From NCBI RefSeq assembly GCF_001411555.2, contig NC_049902.1, positions 15,340,741-15,404,740 of the forward strand: 64,000 nt of DNA. Direction: 5' to 3'. Shown here one piece after another: positions 1-10,831 of the stretch. The position numbers were made by a program, and so were the translations under genes. The stretch comes from Juglans regia (Eukaryota; Streptophyta; Magnoliopsida; Fagales; Juglandaceae). Position 1 is the first letter of the stretch; each line of letters begins with the position of its first letter. The notes beneath the pieces were generated by a model that did not search any database, had not been told where the DNA came from, and saw only the letters and a list, made by a program, of their open reading frames with translations.

Positions 1-3
1 ATA

Positions 4-935
4 ATGACTACGATGGCTTCTTCCAATTCTTCAAATTCTGCTACTCTTCCCACCTTTATCACCCCGCCTACTGTCAATATCTAAAAATTAACCAAAGACA
101 ACTACACTGCATGGAAAGCTCAAATAGTCCCTTATCTTCCTGGCCTTGATTTATTTGGTTACGTTGATGGAACCATTCCCAAACCCACTACCACTCTTCC
201 CTGCATTGCCTCCACCAGTGACTTTGTTTCCTCTTCTCCCAATCCCTTCACATGCTCAATGGATTCGTCAAGATGCTCTCATCCTGAGTGCTCTTATGTC
301 CACACTCACTGAGCCTATTGTGGCTCAGATTTCATCGCAGCATACCTCCTATGATGTCTGGCATGCTCTTGAACAAACCTTTGCTTCTCAATCCAAAGCT
401 CATGCTGTTCATCTTTGTTCTCAACTTTCTAAGATACGCAAAGGTTCTCAGATAGCCACTGATTATTTCGTCATTGTAAAGAGGATCACTGATGAATTGG
501 CAATTGCAGACCAAACCTTGTTATGTGATGATGTGATCACATATGTTCTTGCTGGAGTTGGCCACAACTATGACTCGTTGGACACTACTGTCATTACTAG
601 AAAGGATTATGTCACTTTAGAGGAGCTCTATTCCTTGTTGTTAACAATTGAGTCTCGGATTGCTGCCAATAATTTAGCCTCTCTTATTGTCAATGGATCT
701 GCTAATCTGTCTACTCGCCAGCAAACTACTTTTGCACCTCGAGGTCGTGGAGGCTTTTGAGGGTGGGAGTGTGGTAACTATTGTAGTGGATCTAGTTCTG
801 GTAACTCCACCTCTTATCATGCTGGTCGAGGACAGTTTAATCGAGAGCCTACCTATTGTCAAGTTTGTGACAAACCAAGACACACTACCAAGAAGTGTTG
901 TCACAGGTTCGATATTACTTATACTGATCAACCTA
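4..935 (+). pseudogene. copia gag pseudogene (UBN2-type) with CCHC knuckle
   Basis: Gag packages element RNA into cytoplasmic particles. The reading frame opens with ATG at 4 or 13, gives a Ser/Thr/Pro-rich start, meets a TAA near 82, then reads KLTKDNYTAWKAQ, typical of plant copia gag. A frameshift near 240 moves the ORF to the frame that holds WIRQDALILSALMSTL and the rest of the UBN2-like domain. A TGA at 758-760 follows a Gly/Arg-rich stretch. In the same frame beyond it, at 857-900, is a zinc knuckle CQVCDKPRHTTKKC with CX2CX4HX4C spacing. Three lesions make it non-functional. The family call is firm; the lineage within copia was not determined. Confidence 0.9.
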
Positions 936-1500
936 CTAATAGACAAATGCAGGCTATGGTTGCAGCCAACAATCAATCTGCGGATAATGATTGGCGTCCA
1001 GATACGGGAGCAACACATCATCTCACCAATGAGATGACCAACCTGACCCTGCGCAATGATGATTATGATGGCACAGAACAAATTCAAGTTGGCAACGGTG
1101 CAGGTTTGAGAATTACTAAAACTGGATCCTCTACTCTTTCAACTACTTCTAAATCTTTTCTACAACAACAGATTCTTCTTGTTCATGAAATTCAAAAAAA
1201 CCTACTATATGTCCATCAATTTTGTAAAGACAAGAATGTATATTTTGAGTTTCACGAGTATTTTTTTCTTATCAAGGATTACTCGGGGAACGTCCTTCAC
1301 CATGGTTCGCTTAAAAATGGTCTCTACTCCTTCTCTGTTTGCGCAAATCGTGAACCATACCATGCATTCTTTGTTGTCCGTCTACCACTTAGTCTATGGC
1401 ATAAACGGCCAGGTCATGCTTCTATCCTTGTAGTTCTACGAGCTGTTTCTAAGTTTTCTATTCCTGTTCAAGTAAATAAAAAGCACTCAGTGTTCTAATT
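936..1500 (+). pseudogene. copia aspartic protease and GAG-pre-integrase region
   Basis: The frame continues from gag. DTGATHHLT starting at 1001 is the active-site loop of a copia aspartic protease, which cleaves the Gag-Pol polyprotein; the usual serine-substitution context of the family is retained. Downstream, residues ending in LWHKRPGHAS match the GAG-pre-integrase segment that precedes the integrase zinc-binding histidines and cysteines. The frame closes at 1496-1498, just before the expected CX2C of the HHCC finger, so the polyprotein is broken here. About 180 codons are open, which is long for such an old element. Confidence 0.87.
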
Positions 1501-2215
1501 GTCAATTAGCAAAAAGTTGTAATTTGCCATTTAAGACTAGTCATTTAAATATGATTTTCCTTTGGATTTGGTCTATTTAGAAGTATGGGGACCAGCTTCC
1601 ATTGTCTCTACTATTGGTGCCCACTACTATGTCAGTTTTCTTGATGACTGCACTAAGTTTTGTGGCTTTTTCCAATGAAATTAAAATCAGATGTTGAAAA
1701 CATTTTTTTACAATTCAAAGCTTATGTTGAGCGACACTTTGACACTAAAATCAAGTCCATTCAATCAGATTGGGGTGGTGAATATCAAAGAATTTCAAAC
1801 TTTTTTAAACAAGTTGGTATTCAACATTGAATTGCATGCCCACATACACACCAACAAATCGGTGCCATAGAACGCAGGCATAGACAAATAGTTGAAATTG
1901 GTTTAACTCTTCTATCCCAGTCTAAACTACCTCATATTTTCTGGGAAGATGCCTTTAAAACTGTTGCATATTAAATTAATAGACTTCCCACACCGATCTT
2001 ACAAAACAAATCCCCTTATGAAGTTGTCTACAAATGGAAACCAGATTATCATTTTCTTAAAACATTTGGCTGTGCTTGCTGGCCTCACTTACGACCCTTT
2101 AACAAGCATAAATTGGATTTTAGCCCGATCTAAAAATAATATTCAGCGTCCAAAAAGGCTTCTTGATGGTTCAATTCGATACCCTTTTCCGCGTGCTCTC
2201 CTTGCTGCAGCTAAA
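1501..2215 (+). pseudogene. copia integrase pseudogene
   Basis: The region can only be read by changing frames. Fragments recognisable as a DDE integrase core are SFLDDCTKF (near 1635), IQSDWGGEY (near 1765) and IGAIERRHRQ (near 1865). These are the two aspartate contexts and the glutamate context of the catalytic triad. They are followed by a segment with TFGCACWPHLRPF near 2070 and an Arg/Lys-rich linker to reverse transcriptase. At least two stops interrupt the core. Integrase inserts cDNA into the genome; this copy cannot. Identity as copia integrase is secure from order and motifs. Confidence 0.85.
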
Positions 2216-2990
2216 GCTCTTCAAAATGAACCAACATGCTACACAGACGCCTTTAAACATAGTGAGTGGAGGACTGCTCTGGATGCTGAATTTGATGCCC
2301 TTTTGCGAAATGGGACTTGGACACTAGTTCCACCAAAATCTAATGCCAATGTCATTGGCTATAAGTGGGCCTACCGCATCAAGAGACGAGCTGACGATAC
2401 TGTTGAACGCTATAATGCACGGCTGGTAGCCAAGGGCTTCCACCAGCAGCAAGGGCTTGATTTTATGGAAACTTATAGTCTAGTTATTAAACCAGCAATA
2501 GCTCGAATGGTACTCACTATCGTTGTCTTTTATAGCTAGCCAATGCATAAAATTGATGTGCAAAATGCGTTTCTTCATGGAAGTTTATAGAAGGATGCTT
2601 TTATGCTTCAGCCGCCTGGATATCAACATCCTCAATTTCCACACTATGTCTGTCATCTTCGTTGCTCATTATATGGTCTTTGTCAAGCTCCTCGTGCTTG
2701 GTTTTCTCGACTAATAGATAAGTTAATTACTTATGGATTTATTGGTAGCAAATCAGATGTATCTTTGTTCATCTATCGCAAGGAGCCTATAATTATTTTC
2801 CTATTAAATTATGTTGATGATCTCATCATCACGGGCTCTTCTGCTGTAGCTATCAATGAAGTCATTAAAAATCTTCATGCAAACTTTGCCATCAAAGATC
2901 TTGGCTAATTGGATTTTTTTCTAGGTGTGGAAGCATTACATTGCGATAATGGACTTTACCTCTCGCAACACCGATATGTCACTTATATCT
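2216..2990 (+). pseudogene. copia reverse transcriptase pseudogene
   Basis: The fragment NEPTCYTDAFKHSEWRTALD leads into GTWTLVPP and YKWAYRIKRRADDTVERYNA, the classic N-terminal part of copia reverse transcriptase (RVT_2). The catalytic box YVDDLIITG is intact at 2810-2836. Stops occur near 2537 (YS then stop), 2589, 2906 and 2997, with frame changes around 2600. It would copy element RNA into cDNA in the particle. The reading frame is broken but individual motifs are well kept, which suggests inactivation by scattered point mutations rather than by one large deletion. Confidence 0.9.
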
Positions 2991-3735
2991 TGATGTGATC
3001 TGGTATGGACAAGGCCAAACTATGTACAACTCCAATGGCGACATCCACTAAAATGTCCAAGCAAGATAGCCCCGAATGTGCTGATCCAAATCTGTTAAGA
3101 AGCATTCTAGGAAGTCTTCATTATCTCTCATCCACTCGTCAGATATAGCATTTGCAGTCCATTGTGTTAGCAAATTTATGCATGATCCGAAAGATCCTCA
3201 TTGGCAAGCTGTAAAGCGCATTTTGCATTACTTAAAAAATTCAATTTCCTTTGGACTATTCTTGCCAAATCCATCATCATTAAATTTTCAAGCATTTACG
3301 GACAATGACTGGGCAGGAGATCCTATCAATTGTCGGTCAGTTGGTGCCTATTGTATTTATCTCGAATCAAGTCTAATCTCCTAGAGTTGTAAGCAGCAAG
3401 CTATAGTTGCTCGAAGCAGCACAGAGGCTGAGTACAAAGCCATTGCTAATGCTGCAACCGAATTATAATGGTTGCAAAAACTTTCAGCTGAACTTGGTCT
3501 TCAAACTACATAGCAACCCATTATTTGGTGTGACAATATCGGCGCAACCTATCTTTCTGTGAATCCTATTTTTCATGCTCGGACAAAACACATAGAGATA
3601 GACTTTTACTTCATTCGTGATCTTGTCAAAACTAAAAAGCTATAGGTCAAGTTTTTGTCGACTAATGATCAGATTGCAGACTTACTTACCAAACCTCTAT
3701 CTACTAATCGATTTACAAATATTCCATCCAATCTC
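2991..3735 (+). pseudogene. copia RNase H pseudogene
   Basis: Recognisable blocks are HDPKDPHWQAVKRILHYLK near 3180, the 'AFTDNDWAGD' metal-binding block near 3293, VARSSTEAEYKAIA near 3408, IWCDNIGA near 3527 and [16 protein letters not shown] near 3575. This order is diagnostic for the C-terminal RNase H of copia Pol. Stops fall near 3382, 3467 and 3640. The polyprotein ends close to LLTKPL near 3688. RNase H removes the RNA template during reverse transcription. No host role is suggested. Confidence 0.88.
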
Positions 3736-3760
3736 AATGTTTGTGAACTTCCCTTGAGAT

Positions 3761-4036
3761 TGTGGGGGCGGGTCGAGGATTAAGCTAATCACAAAATCAG
3801 CATGCAGATGAATGACGCAAAGAATCAGGAGAACTCATAAATCCTGGAGCCTAAAGTTTAGTTGTTTTTGAATTTGAATTTGTAACTCATAGGCACAACT
3901 CACGGCATCTGTTAGGCACAATTCACGGCATCTATTATGCATCAATTTGCCTTTAAATAGTCACATGATAAACATTATTATTTTTGGAAATATATTTTCA
4001 AACACTTGTTCTAAATTCTATAATAAAAGACCACTA
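3761..4036 (+). repeat. Polypurine tract and 3' LTR of the copia element
   Basis: A G-rich tract (TGTGGGGGCGG, 3761-3771) directly follows the pol remnant, as expected for the plus-strand primer. The LTR begins at about 3771; its usual first T appears mutated. Inside are a 24-bp duplication built on GGCACAA(C/T)TCACGGCATCT near 3891-3935 and a TTTAAATAG box near 3952 that could be the LTR TATA. The end near 4036 is a guess. Confidence 0.7.
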
Positions 4037-5483
4037 TAGACGAGATCAACTAGACCCCATAGAGAAGTCTCATCACTCACCTAACCAGGATCTGAATGAG
4101 ATTTCGTCACTAGTATCTTACTCTTTTAATATCAAGGATAACTGAAAAATTAATAAAAATTTAGCAATTCGTCAAGCAAGAGTTAAACGGTTACTTCAAC
4201 CTAAATCTAAGACCTTGAGTGTGTGTGTGTGTGTGTGTGTGAGATAGTCAATTTAACTCCAAACCACCTGCAAACTTAGATAAAAGTAGAACAACTGAGA
4301 CTAGACTAGAAGAATTCTCTCATAATTTAACCCCATAAGTTCAATTTTCAGAAATCCTCTCCGCTAATGTAGTCACACCAAAATCAGAGATCAGAAGATT
4401 TTTAATCAGGTTGTAATGACAGGCCATAGGGTGAGGGCTAAGAAAGAAACGGATTAGGGAAAACAAAACAAATTGAGAAAATACTTGGTTGAAAAAACAA
4501 TAAAAGAGAATTCCACAGGATTCAAACCATAACTCTTTCTCGACTATATGCTCATATTTGTGATATTATTGTTGCTGTAAATAATGAAGAATGCCACCTT
4601 TAACAAAATCTGAAGTGATCCGCACTCCATTTATTGAATATTCTCTATTTTATTCTTCTTCTCGTGATGGATAAATCACCTCTGAGCAAAAGACAAACCC
4701 AACAAATATTTTTTTTCTTTTCTTTTAGCCTCCCACCTTTTTCATTCAGCCAGCTTGATTCTCGTTTTCAACCACTTCAGACTTTTTTTTTTTCGTTCAC
4801 TTTTTTTTCTCTTTTTTTTGTTCACACACTTTGATCATACAAAGCATAATTTCCTTGGAACTCACTTTCTCTTTAAATGTATATTTCCACCAAAGTATTT
4901 TCTCAAACTGTAGAAGGTAAATCATGGTTTTTCAGGGTTAGAACGAGAATGGTTTATGTAGTTAAAAGAATAAATAAAGGCTTATGTAAAATAAGGTTCA
5001 AGGGGGTTGACTGTGGGAAATACACCATGCAATGATGGCATGATAACTAGGACGACTAGGAAAGCTTTTTTGGTTATGACAAAGAATGCCTAGATCATTT
5101 CTCTAATATTTGGTATCAACTATGATTTCGCCTCAAGGACTCATCAGCGGATTCTAGAGCAAAGCAAGATTGAACTTCCTTGACCCAGTTAATTTGACTC
5201 ATTCTCTTAATAAGCAAAATGGAATAATAAAAAAAAATGACTATGTGCTCAATTATGTTCAAGGACAAAAATTTAAATCAAAGTACTCACAAAACTCAGC
5301 TTGAGATAAAAAGAAAATTTTGAAATTTTTTCTCAATCATAAATCACAAATTTCAAAATCATAGAGAATTTAATCATCCTCTAATGCATGCTTGGTAAGA
5401 GAATCCAACAACTCAAGACATCTATAAACACAAGTAAAATAAAATAAACAACAATGAAGAAGACAAAATGACTAGAGGAGTTT
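4037..5483. other. Gene-free AT-rich stretch, possibly the Athila 3' LTR
   Basis: No coding motif was found. A (GT)n microsatellite lies at 4218-4241 and T-rich runs at 4708-4820. The length (about 1.45 kb) matches the summed length of the 5' LTR pieces of the adjacent Athila-type element, and it sits where that element's 3' LTR should be. I could not align the two by eye, so the assignment is only positional. Confidence 0.35.
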
Positions 5484-5749
5484 ACACCCCCAAACTTAAA
5501 CTAAACAATGTCCTCATTATAATTCAAAAGTAAGAAAAAATGAGGAAATGAAAGGAACTTCCCTGGTTTCGTGGCGGATCCGCCGTAGTTTGCAATTTCC
5601 AGCTCTTTATTCCTGCTAAATAAACCTGCATCAAAATCTAAATTATTCTAAATGAAAATAAAAGACTAAAAGAAAGTTCTATGGGCTGCGTCCCATAAGC
5701 GCTTGTTTTAAAGTCTACAGCCAGACTTTTCAATCTTTATCAATTGGGA

Positions 5750-6945
5750 TCTCTAAGAGGAATAAGTGCACAGTTCCTCTCCACTTGTTCTCCATAGTAA
5801 TGCTTGAATCTCTGATCATTAACTCTGAATATACTTCCTGTCTTGTCCTTCAAGTCTATTGCTCCAAAAGAGGAAACTTTTTCAATTGTATAAGGACCTG
5901 TCCATCTTGATCTTAACTTGCTCGAGAAGAGTTTGAGTCATGAATTGAAGAGTAAAACCTGTTATCCTGGTGCAAACTCACGCCTAAGAATCTGTTTGTC
6001 ATGCCACTTCTTCATCCGTTCTTTGTAGATCTTCGTATTTTCATAAGCATAATTCTGGAACTCATCCATCTCATTCAATTGCAGAAGTCGCTTTTCCCTT
6101 GCTGCCTTCAAATCAAAATCAAAATTCTTTACAGCCCAATAAGCTCTATGCTCCAACTCCACAGGAAGATGACACGCCTTTCCAAACATTAATCGATAAG
6201 GAGACATCCCGATAGGTGTTTTAAAAGTTGTACGATATGCCCACAAAGCATTATCAAGCTTCTTTGCCCAGTCCTTCTTATTTGAGTTAACTCTTTTTTC
6301 AAGGATGTTCTTGATTTCTCGATTCGAAATTTCAGCTTGGCCATTAGTTTGAAGATGGTAGCCAAGTGCTGTCTTGTGCATGCAAATGGAGGGGCTTATA
6401 CCTTTTATGTCGAAAATGGTCCATCCCAAGGCTGTTCTATGCTCCCTTAACACACACAACAACTTTTCCTTTTCTTCAGGTGTGAGTAGTGTTGAAACAA
6501 TCACTGGAAATGTGTACTTATCACCCAAGAATGCATAGTGAAGATGCCCAGGTAATTGCTTCAACTCTGGAAGGATGTAAGTTGTAGTTTGCTGTGTCTT
6601 TTCTTCAGAGAATGCAGAATCCGACTTTGCTACAATCGGCTCTAGCCTCCTCACTTCATTGCTAAGTGATGTGTCCTGCTTTAAGGCTTCCCAGGCAAAT
6701 ACATAGTGGAGAAATTCTTCACTAACAACAGGTAAATCAGCTCCACAAAGAGCAGAGTTAGTGAAATTATAAACTTGAGATGAAGTGGTGATACATCGTT
6801 CAAGGCGATTAGCTGGTGCATCTTCTTGAAAGGTTTCTTCTACACATTGCTTAATGACATCTACCCGAAAACAATGGCTTGGCTCTTCTGGAAATCTCAT
6901 AACTTGGTAGATGTTGAACATAACCTCTTCCGTGTTCACTCTCAA
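5750..6945 (-). pseudogene. Athila pol remnant: RT N-terminus fused in frame to integrase C-terminus
   Basis: A 327-codon open frame (6945 to 5962) starts in the linker before reverse transcriptase. It includes [17 protein letters not shown], then [16 protein letters not shown], the first block of Athila reverse transcriptase. After about three residues it jumps to [17 protein letters not shown], the late integrase core, and continues through [20 protein letters not shown] to the integrase C-terminal domain. The C-terminal tail (KLRSRWTGPYTIEKV, then DLKDKTG) can be read to about 5750 after a break at 5962. The junction lies at about 6360-6378. A deletion of the order of 2 kb is inferred from family structure. 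The frame stayed open after the deletion. Confidence 0.85.
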
Positions 6946-6989
6946 TGTTAATTCACTTTTTTGAATATCAATTAAAGCCCTTCCCGTCG

Positions 6990-7294
6990 GCCAAGAATTA
7001 ATGGGATTTTTTCTTCTTCCTCCATATCTAACCCCAAAAAATCAGTAGGAAAAATAAATTTATCCACCTTTACCAATATGTCTTCATGATTCCACGTGGA
7101 TACTTGATGGATCGGTCTACTAGTTGCAAAGAAATGATAGTTTGTTTAATCTCTCCAAGTCCTAATTTTCTGCAAGCAAAAAGCACCATAAGATTAATGC
7201 TATCACCAAGAATGCATAAAACTTTATCAAAAGATGAATTTCCAATAGTGCATGGCAAAGTGAAACTCCCCAGATTTTTTAATTTTTGAGGCAA
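6990..7294 (-). pseudogene. Athila retropepsin-like protease fragment
   Basis: The minus-strand frame reads MPQKLKNLGSFTLPCTIGNS, then a loop with CILGDSINLM where Athila proteases have an ALCDLGASINLM-type active site. Aspartate precedes Ser instead of the usual Gly-Ala/Ser arrangement (LGDS), so the catalytic aspartate context is altered. A stop falls at 7070-7072. Downstream, towards 6990, the frame degenerates. The protease would process Gag-Pol. Position between gag and reverse transcriptase fits. Confidence 0.75.
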
Positions 7295-7499
7295 TTTATT
7301 TTGAAGAATAACACTGCATTCTTCAGAACACTACATTATTCAGAAAGTTTTACTGTTTTAAACTCCTATAACCTTCTCTTATTGGAAATAATGTCCTTCA
7401 AGAATTTGAAATAATTTGGCATTTGTTTCAAAGCCTCTGCAAAAGGAATATTTATGTGAATTTTCTTTAAAATGTCTAAAAACTTAGAAAATTGCTTAT

Positions 7500-9036
7500 C
7501 TAATTTTTATTTTTGAAAACGTTGAGGATAACGAAGTGGAGTAGGAGAATAGGAGGATTGTTAGGAAATGAAATTGCTAGAGGCTTGTCAGTTTCTCTTA
7601 ATGTATCATCAACAATCTCATATTTGTCTACTTTAGTCTTACTTTGGTCATTGTTTGTAGCTGTAGGAGTGGACTTGGTTTCCTTTGATGGTGACCTCTC
7701 AAGTTCTCTTCCAAGTGTGATGTCCTTGCATTGTTGCTTTGGATTCACTTATGTGTTGCTAGGAAAAGTTTATCTTTATTGAGCATTGATGGTTGTGGCT
7801 AGTTGTCCAATTTGCACTTCAAGATTCTTTATAGAGGCTCCTATGTTGCTACAATAAGTCTCAATGTTGTCCAACCGTGAATAATTCTTTTTAAACCTTG
7901 CATTTGTCTCCTCAACAAAGGAAATCATGGCACTCAAGTGACATCTTCTTCTCACGTGGTTGACTATGAAATCCTGGAGGAGTTGTAGCACGTTCTTTGT
8001 GTTTTCATAAGACAAATTCTCATGATTTCGAAGCCCTGAATGTTAGTAATTTGACATAAAATTACCACGATAGTTGTAGTTCCGATTGTTGATGTATTGA
8101 ACTTTTTCTTGACTTGCTTCATTATTCGGAACTGTCATACTTTTAGCTACAACATATTTTGCACTTTGTGGTATCCTTTAGGTTGTTAAAACTGAAATTT
8201 AACGGAATAGAGAAGCAACTTGAGCTGAAAGGGAAGCTAACGGCCCAATTCATGAATCCCCGTAACTTTCTTAGCCATAGTTCTTTTGGTTGGCCATTGG
8301 TAGTTGTTTAAGGTCATTTCTTCCAAAAGAGAGGTAGCACCTTCAACTGTCTTTGACATCAAAGTTCCACCAACAGCAACATCAACTATGGTTCGAGTTT
8401 GTCCATTCAATCCATTGTAGAACATCTGAACTTGCAACCAGTCTGGCAATCAGTGTTGAGGGCAGCAGTGAATCGAATCTTTGTACCTTTCCCATGCCTT
8501 ATATCGTGATTCGAAATCACTTAGCTTGATTTGACTAATCTCACTCTTGAGTTGGGCTTTTTTGCAGGTGGAAAGAATTTAGCAAGAAACTTTTCAGCCA
8601 TGTCCTGCCAACTAGTAATACATCCTGGTTGTAGAGATTGTAGCCAACCTCTTGCATTGTTCCTCAAAGAAAAAGAGAACAATCTCAGTCTAATGGTGTT
8701 TTCAGTAACACTATTGATCTTTATAGTGTCACAAATCTCCAAAAATATCGCCAAATGAATATTGGGATCATCAAGTGGCAATCTACTGAATTGGGCTTGT
8801 TGCACCATGTTGATTAAGGCTAGTTTGAGCTCAAAATTGTTGGCATTAATGGTTTGACATCTTATACACGAGTAGTTGTCATTCACAATTGGCCGTACAT
8901 AATCTTTCAAGGTGCGTGGTTGTACATCTTGTTGTCCGTTAGCCATGGCTAGTACTTTTTTTTTTCTTCGTGATCTAAGAGTTCTTCCAATCTCTGGATC
9001 AAAAGGAATAATGTCAAGATGTCTAACACGGTGCAT
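7500..9036 (-). pseudogene. Athila gag pseudogene
   Basis: Four minus-strand segments make up one gag. 9036-8521 holds the Gag core with NNARGWLQSLQPGCITSWQD and AEKFLAKFFPP. 8449-8237 holds LQVQMFYNGLNGQTRTIVD and NNYQWP. 8015-7776 is a coiled-coil-like stretch ending in IKNLEVQIGQLATTINAQ. 7748-7500 is a Lys/Thr-rich tail beginning NPKQQCKDITL. Stops and frame changes separate them. The likely start is the ATG near 8946 (MANGQQDVQPRTLKDYV), with the frame open upstream. This layout and wording are those of the Athila lineage of Ty3/gypsy. Confidence 0.85.
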
Positions 9037-9130
9037 CCAATGTTAAAAACACACTTGCAAAACAAAAAAATTTCTAAATTAAAACCAAGATTGCTTAGTA
9101 TCGATATTGGCAAAAATAAGAAGAAATTAA

Positions 9131-9148
9131 TCCCCAACAATGGCGCCA
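9131..9148 (-). promoter_or_regulatory. Primer-binding site of the Athila element
   Basis: Read on the minus strand, the site is TGGCGCCATTGTTGGGGA. It follows the LTR end and precedes gag, the normal place for the tRNA primer. The TGGCGCC core is shared by many plant gypsy elements. Confidence 0.75.
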
Positions 9149-10083
9149 AAAACTTGATTGGCACAAAATTGCAAACACAATATCATAGTTTTATAGTAAT
9201 TTAATGAGAAAAATGTTGTCCTCAGGGATTAGGATCTTACTTTTGACAAGTATCGAAATTATACTAATATCGACTTTATTTAGAAAAGTCACTAAGATTT
9301 TTATAATTGCAATTTGAAATAAAATCAATTCAAACAAAATGTTCAAAGGAAAAGAAAGATGTTGTTTGATGATTAAATCAATAAGAAAAAGAACTTCTAG
9401 GAAATTGATTTCACCTAATCCCTCACGATGCTTTTTTCATCTAACTAATTGAAATTAATTCTCTCTGTTTGTTAGCAAATTCTCCAAAATCATCCAAAAG
9501 CCTCTTTCGATAGTCAGTTGGATTTATTCTTGATCATCATTTTACACAAGAGTATACAAATTAATGAAACAATAAAGCATTAAGACCAGTTATTTTAAGA
9601 CTACATAAGTTCATATAGGTCTTTCGGTTTCTCTATTTACCTATGTTGAAATATTCAAGGTCTATCCTAAAATTCATTCTTTCGAAAGCAAATCAGAAGA
9701 TCAAAATCATCTAATTAATGGCTAGTCAATTAGAAGCAATGTGCTCAGAATAAATCAAACAAACATAATAGAAAATTACTTCAAATTAGCATAGAAAAGC
9801 AAATATAGTTTGAAATTATATTACATCGTTTCTCTAGAATAAAGAAAATTTAATTCATGCTAAAAATTAAATTTAATATCAACAAATTCACCATAATTTC
9901 TTTGAGAAAAATAGAAGAAAATCAACAGTGAAAAAATACTCATCGCTGTCCATAGCGTCCTCTACTTTTTTCTTCAGTTTCTCTTTTTCCGTCTGCGTCC
10001 CAGTTCCAAGTTCACTTTTTTTCTTTTCTTTTTTTTTTCTTTTCCCCACTTCCTCAATTGCACGTACTCAATAGATAAGATAG
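9149..10083 (-). repeat. 5' LTR of the Athila element, proximal part
   Basis: This gene-free DNA between the primer site and the CACTA insertion has no coding motifs and is A/T-rich, with a T/C-rich tract at 10010-10050. It is LTR by position. The sequence resumes on the far side of the CACTA element. No partner LTR could be aligned by eye. Confidence 0.55.
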
Positions 10084-10130
10084 CCTCACTACAACAGAAA
10101 AGGTCTTTTGGGACGAAACTTTTCGTCCCA
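10084..10130. repeat. CACTA left TSD, TIR and terminal hairpin
   Basis: TSD CCT is at 10084-10086 and the TIR starts at 10087. Just inside, CTTTTGGGACGAAA and TTTCGTCCCAAAAG face each other around a short loop, so the tip can fold into a perfect hairpin. GGGACGAAA recurs near 10161, 10219 and 10259, and in diverged form near the right end. Confidence 0.9.
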
Positions 10131-10254
10131 AAAGACCCCAATTTCATTCCAGAAAAATTTTTGGGACGAAAAAAATTCGTCCTAAGGTCGGTCCAACATC
10201 ACTGTGCCAAAAGGTATTTTGGGACGAAAATCACCCTTTCATCCCAAAAACTAT

Positions 10255-10640
10255 CTTTTGGGACGAAATTGAAGGAAACAGTTCGAACACGTTCGAACAG
10301 AAATTTCTTTTTGCCACGATTGAAATTCGTCCTAGAATATCGTTCGAACGAAAATAATTTTAAGTTCGAACAGTAGTGACGTGTTTGAACGATTGTGAAA
10401 TATGTTCGAGCAAACATGAATTTGTTCGAACTGTATGAATTTATCTTTGTGTTCGAACGTTAAATGGTTAGGTCGAACGGTATATGGGTTCGAACGATAT
10501 AGTTTATGTTCGAACACGACTGAAATAAATGACGTTCGAACTCTACGAACATAAATTTTGTTCAAACATTATGTTAACGTTCGAACTCTATTGTCGTTCG
10601 AACATAAAGTTCGAACGTTTTATGTTCGTTCGAACGAAAT
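10255..10640. repeat. Left subterminal cluster of GTTCGAAC palindromes
   Basis: About 16 exact or near copies of GTTCGAAC lie within 390 bp, spaced mostly 15-35 bp and in both orientations because the motif is a palindrome. The extended form CGTTCGAACG is exact at 10341 and 10627. In En/Spm the element protein TNPA binds repeated subterminal motifs; by analogy these are candidate binding sites. Confidence 0.85.
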
Positions 10641-10831
10641 CTCTTTAATTTAAATCAAGAATAGAAAACCAAATAGACATTCATAATATTTGAAAAAATA
10701 TATTTGAAACTGTTTAACACTCACAAAAGTGTTATAATAAGCGCAAACAAAATAAATAACAGTCGAGACGGGCATTGTTCGTACATAAATAGATAATCCC
10801 AAAATCTGTACGTAAAAAGCCATCAGTTGCT

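Larger units (their letters stand above)
1..4036 (+). mobile_element. Degenerate Ty1/copia LTR retrotransposon, 5' LTR off window
   Basis: The domains follow copia order on the plus strand: gag, CCHC knuckle, protease, integrase, reverse transcriptase, RNase H, polypurine tract, 3' LTR. Integrase lies before reverse transcriptase, which separates copia from gypsy. Many in-frame stops and several frameshifts show an old, inactive copy. The window opens about at the gag start, so the primer site and 5' LTR are to the left. The right boundary near 4036 is an estimate because there is no second LTR to compare. Confidence 0.93.
5484..10086 (-). mobile_element. Athila-type Ty3/gypsy retrotransposon, internally deleted
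   Basis: On the minus strand, gag (9036 down), protease (7294 down), a reverse transcriptase start, integrase and a candidate polypurine tract (AAGTTTGGGGGTGT, about 5484-5497) are in gypsy order. A primer-binding site is at 9131-9148. Gag and protease wording matches the Athila lineage. Most of reverse transcriptase, all of RNase H and the integrase core are missing. The 5' LTR continues beyond a CACTA insertion at 16868-17385. Confidence 0.85.
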
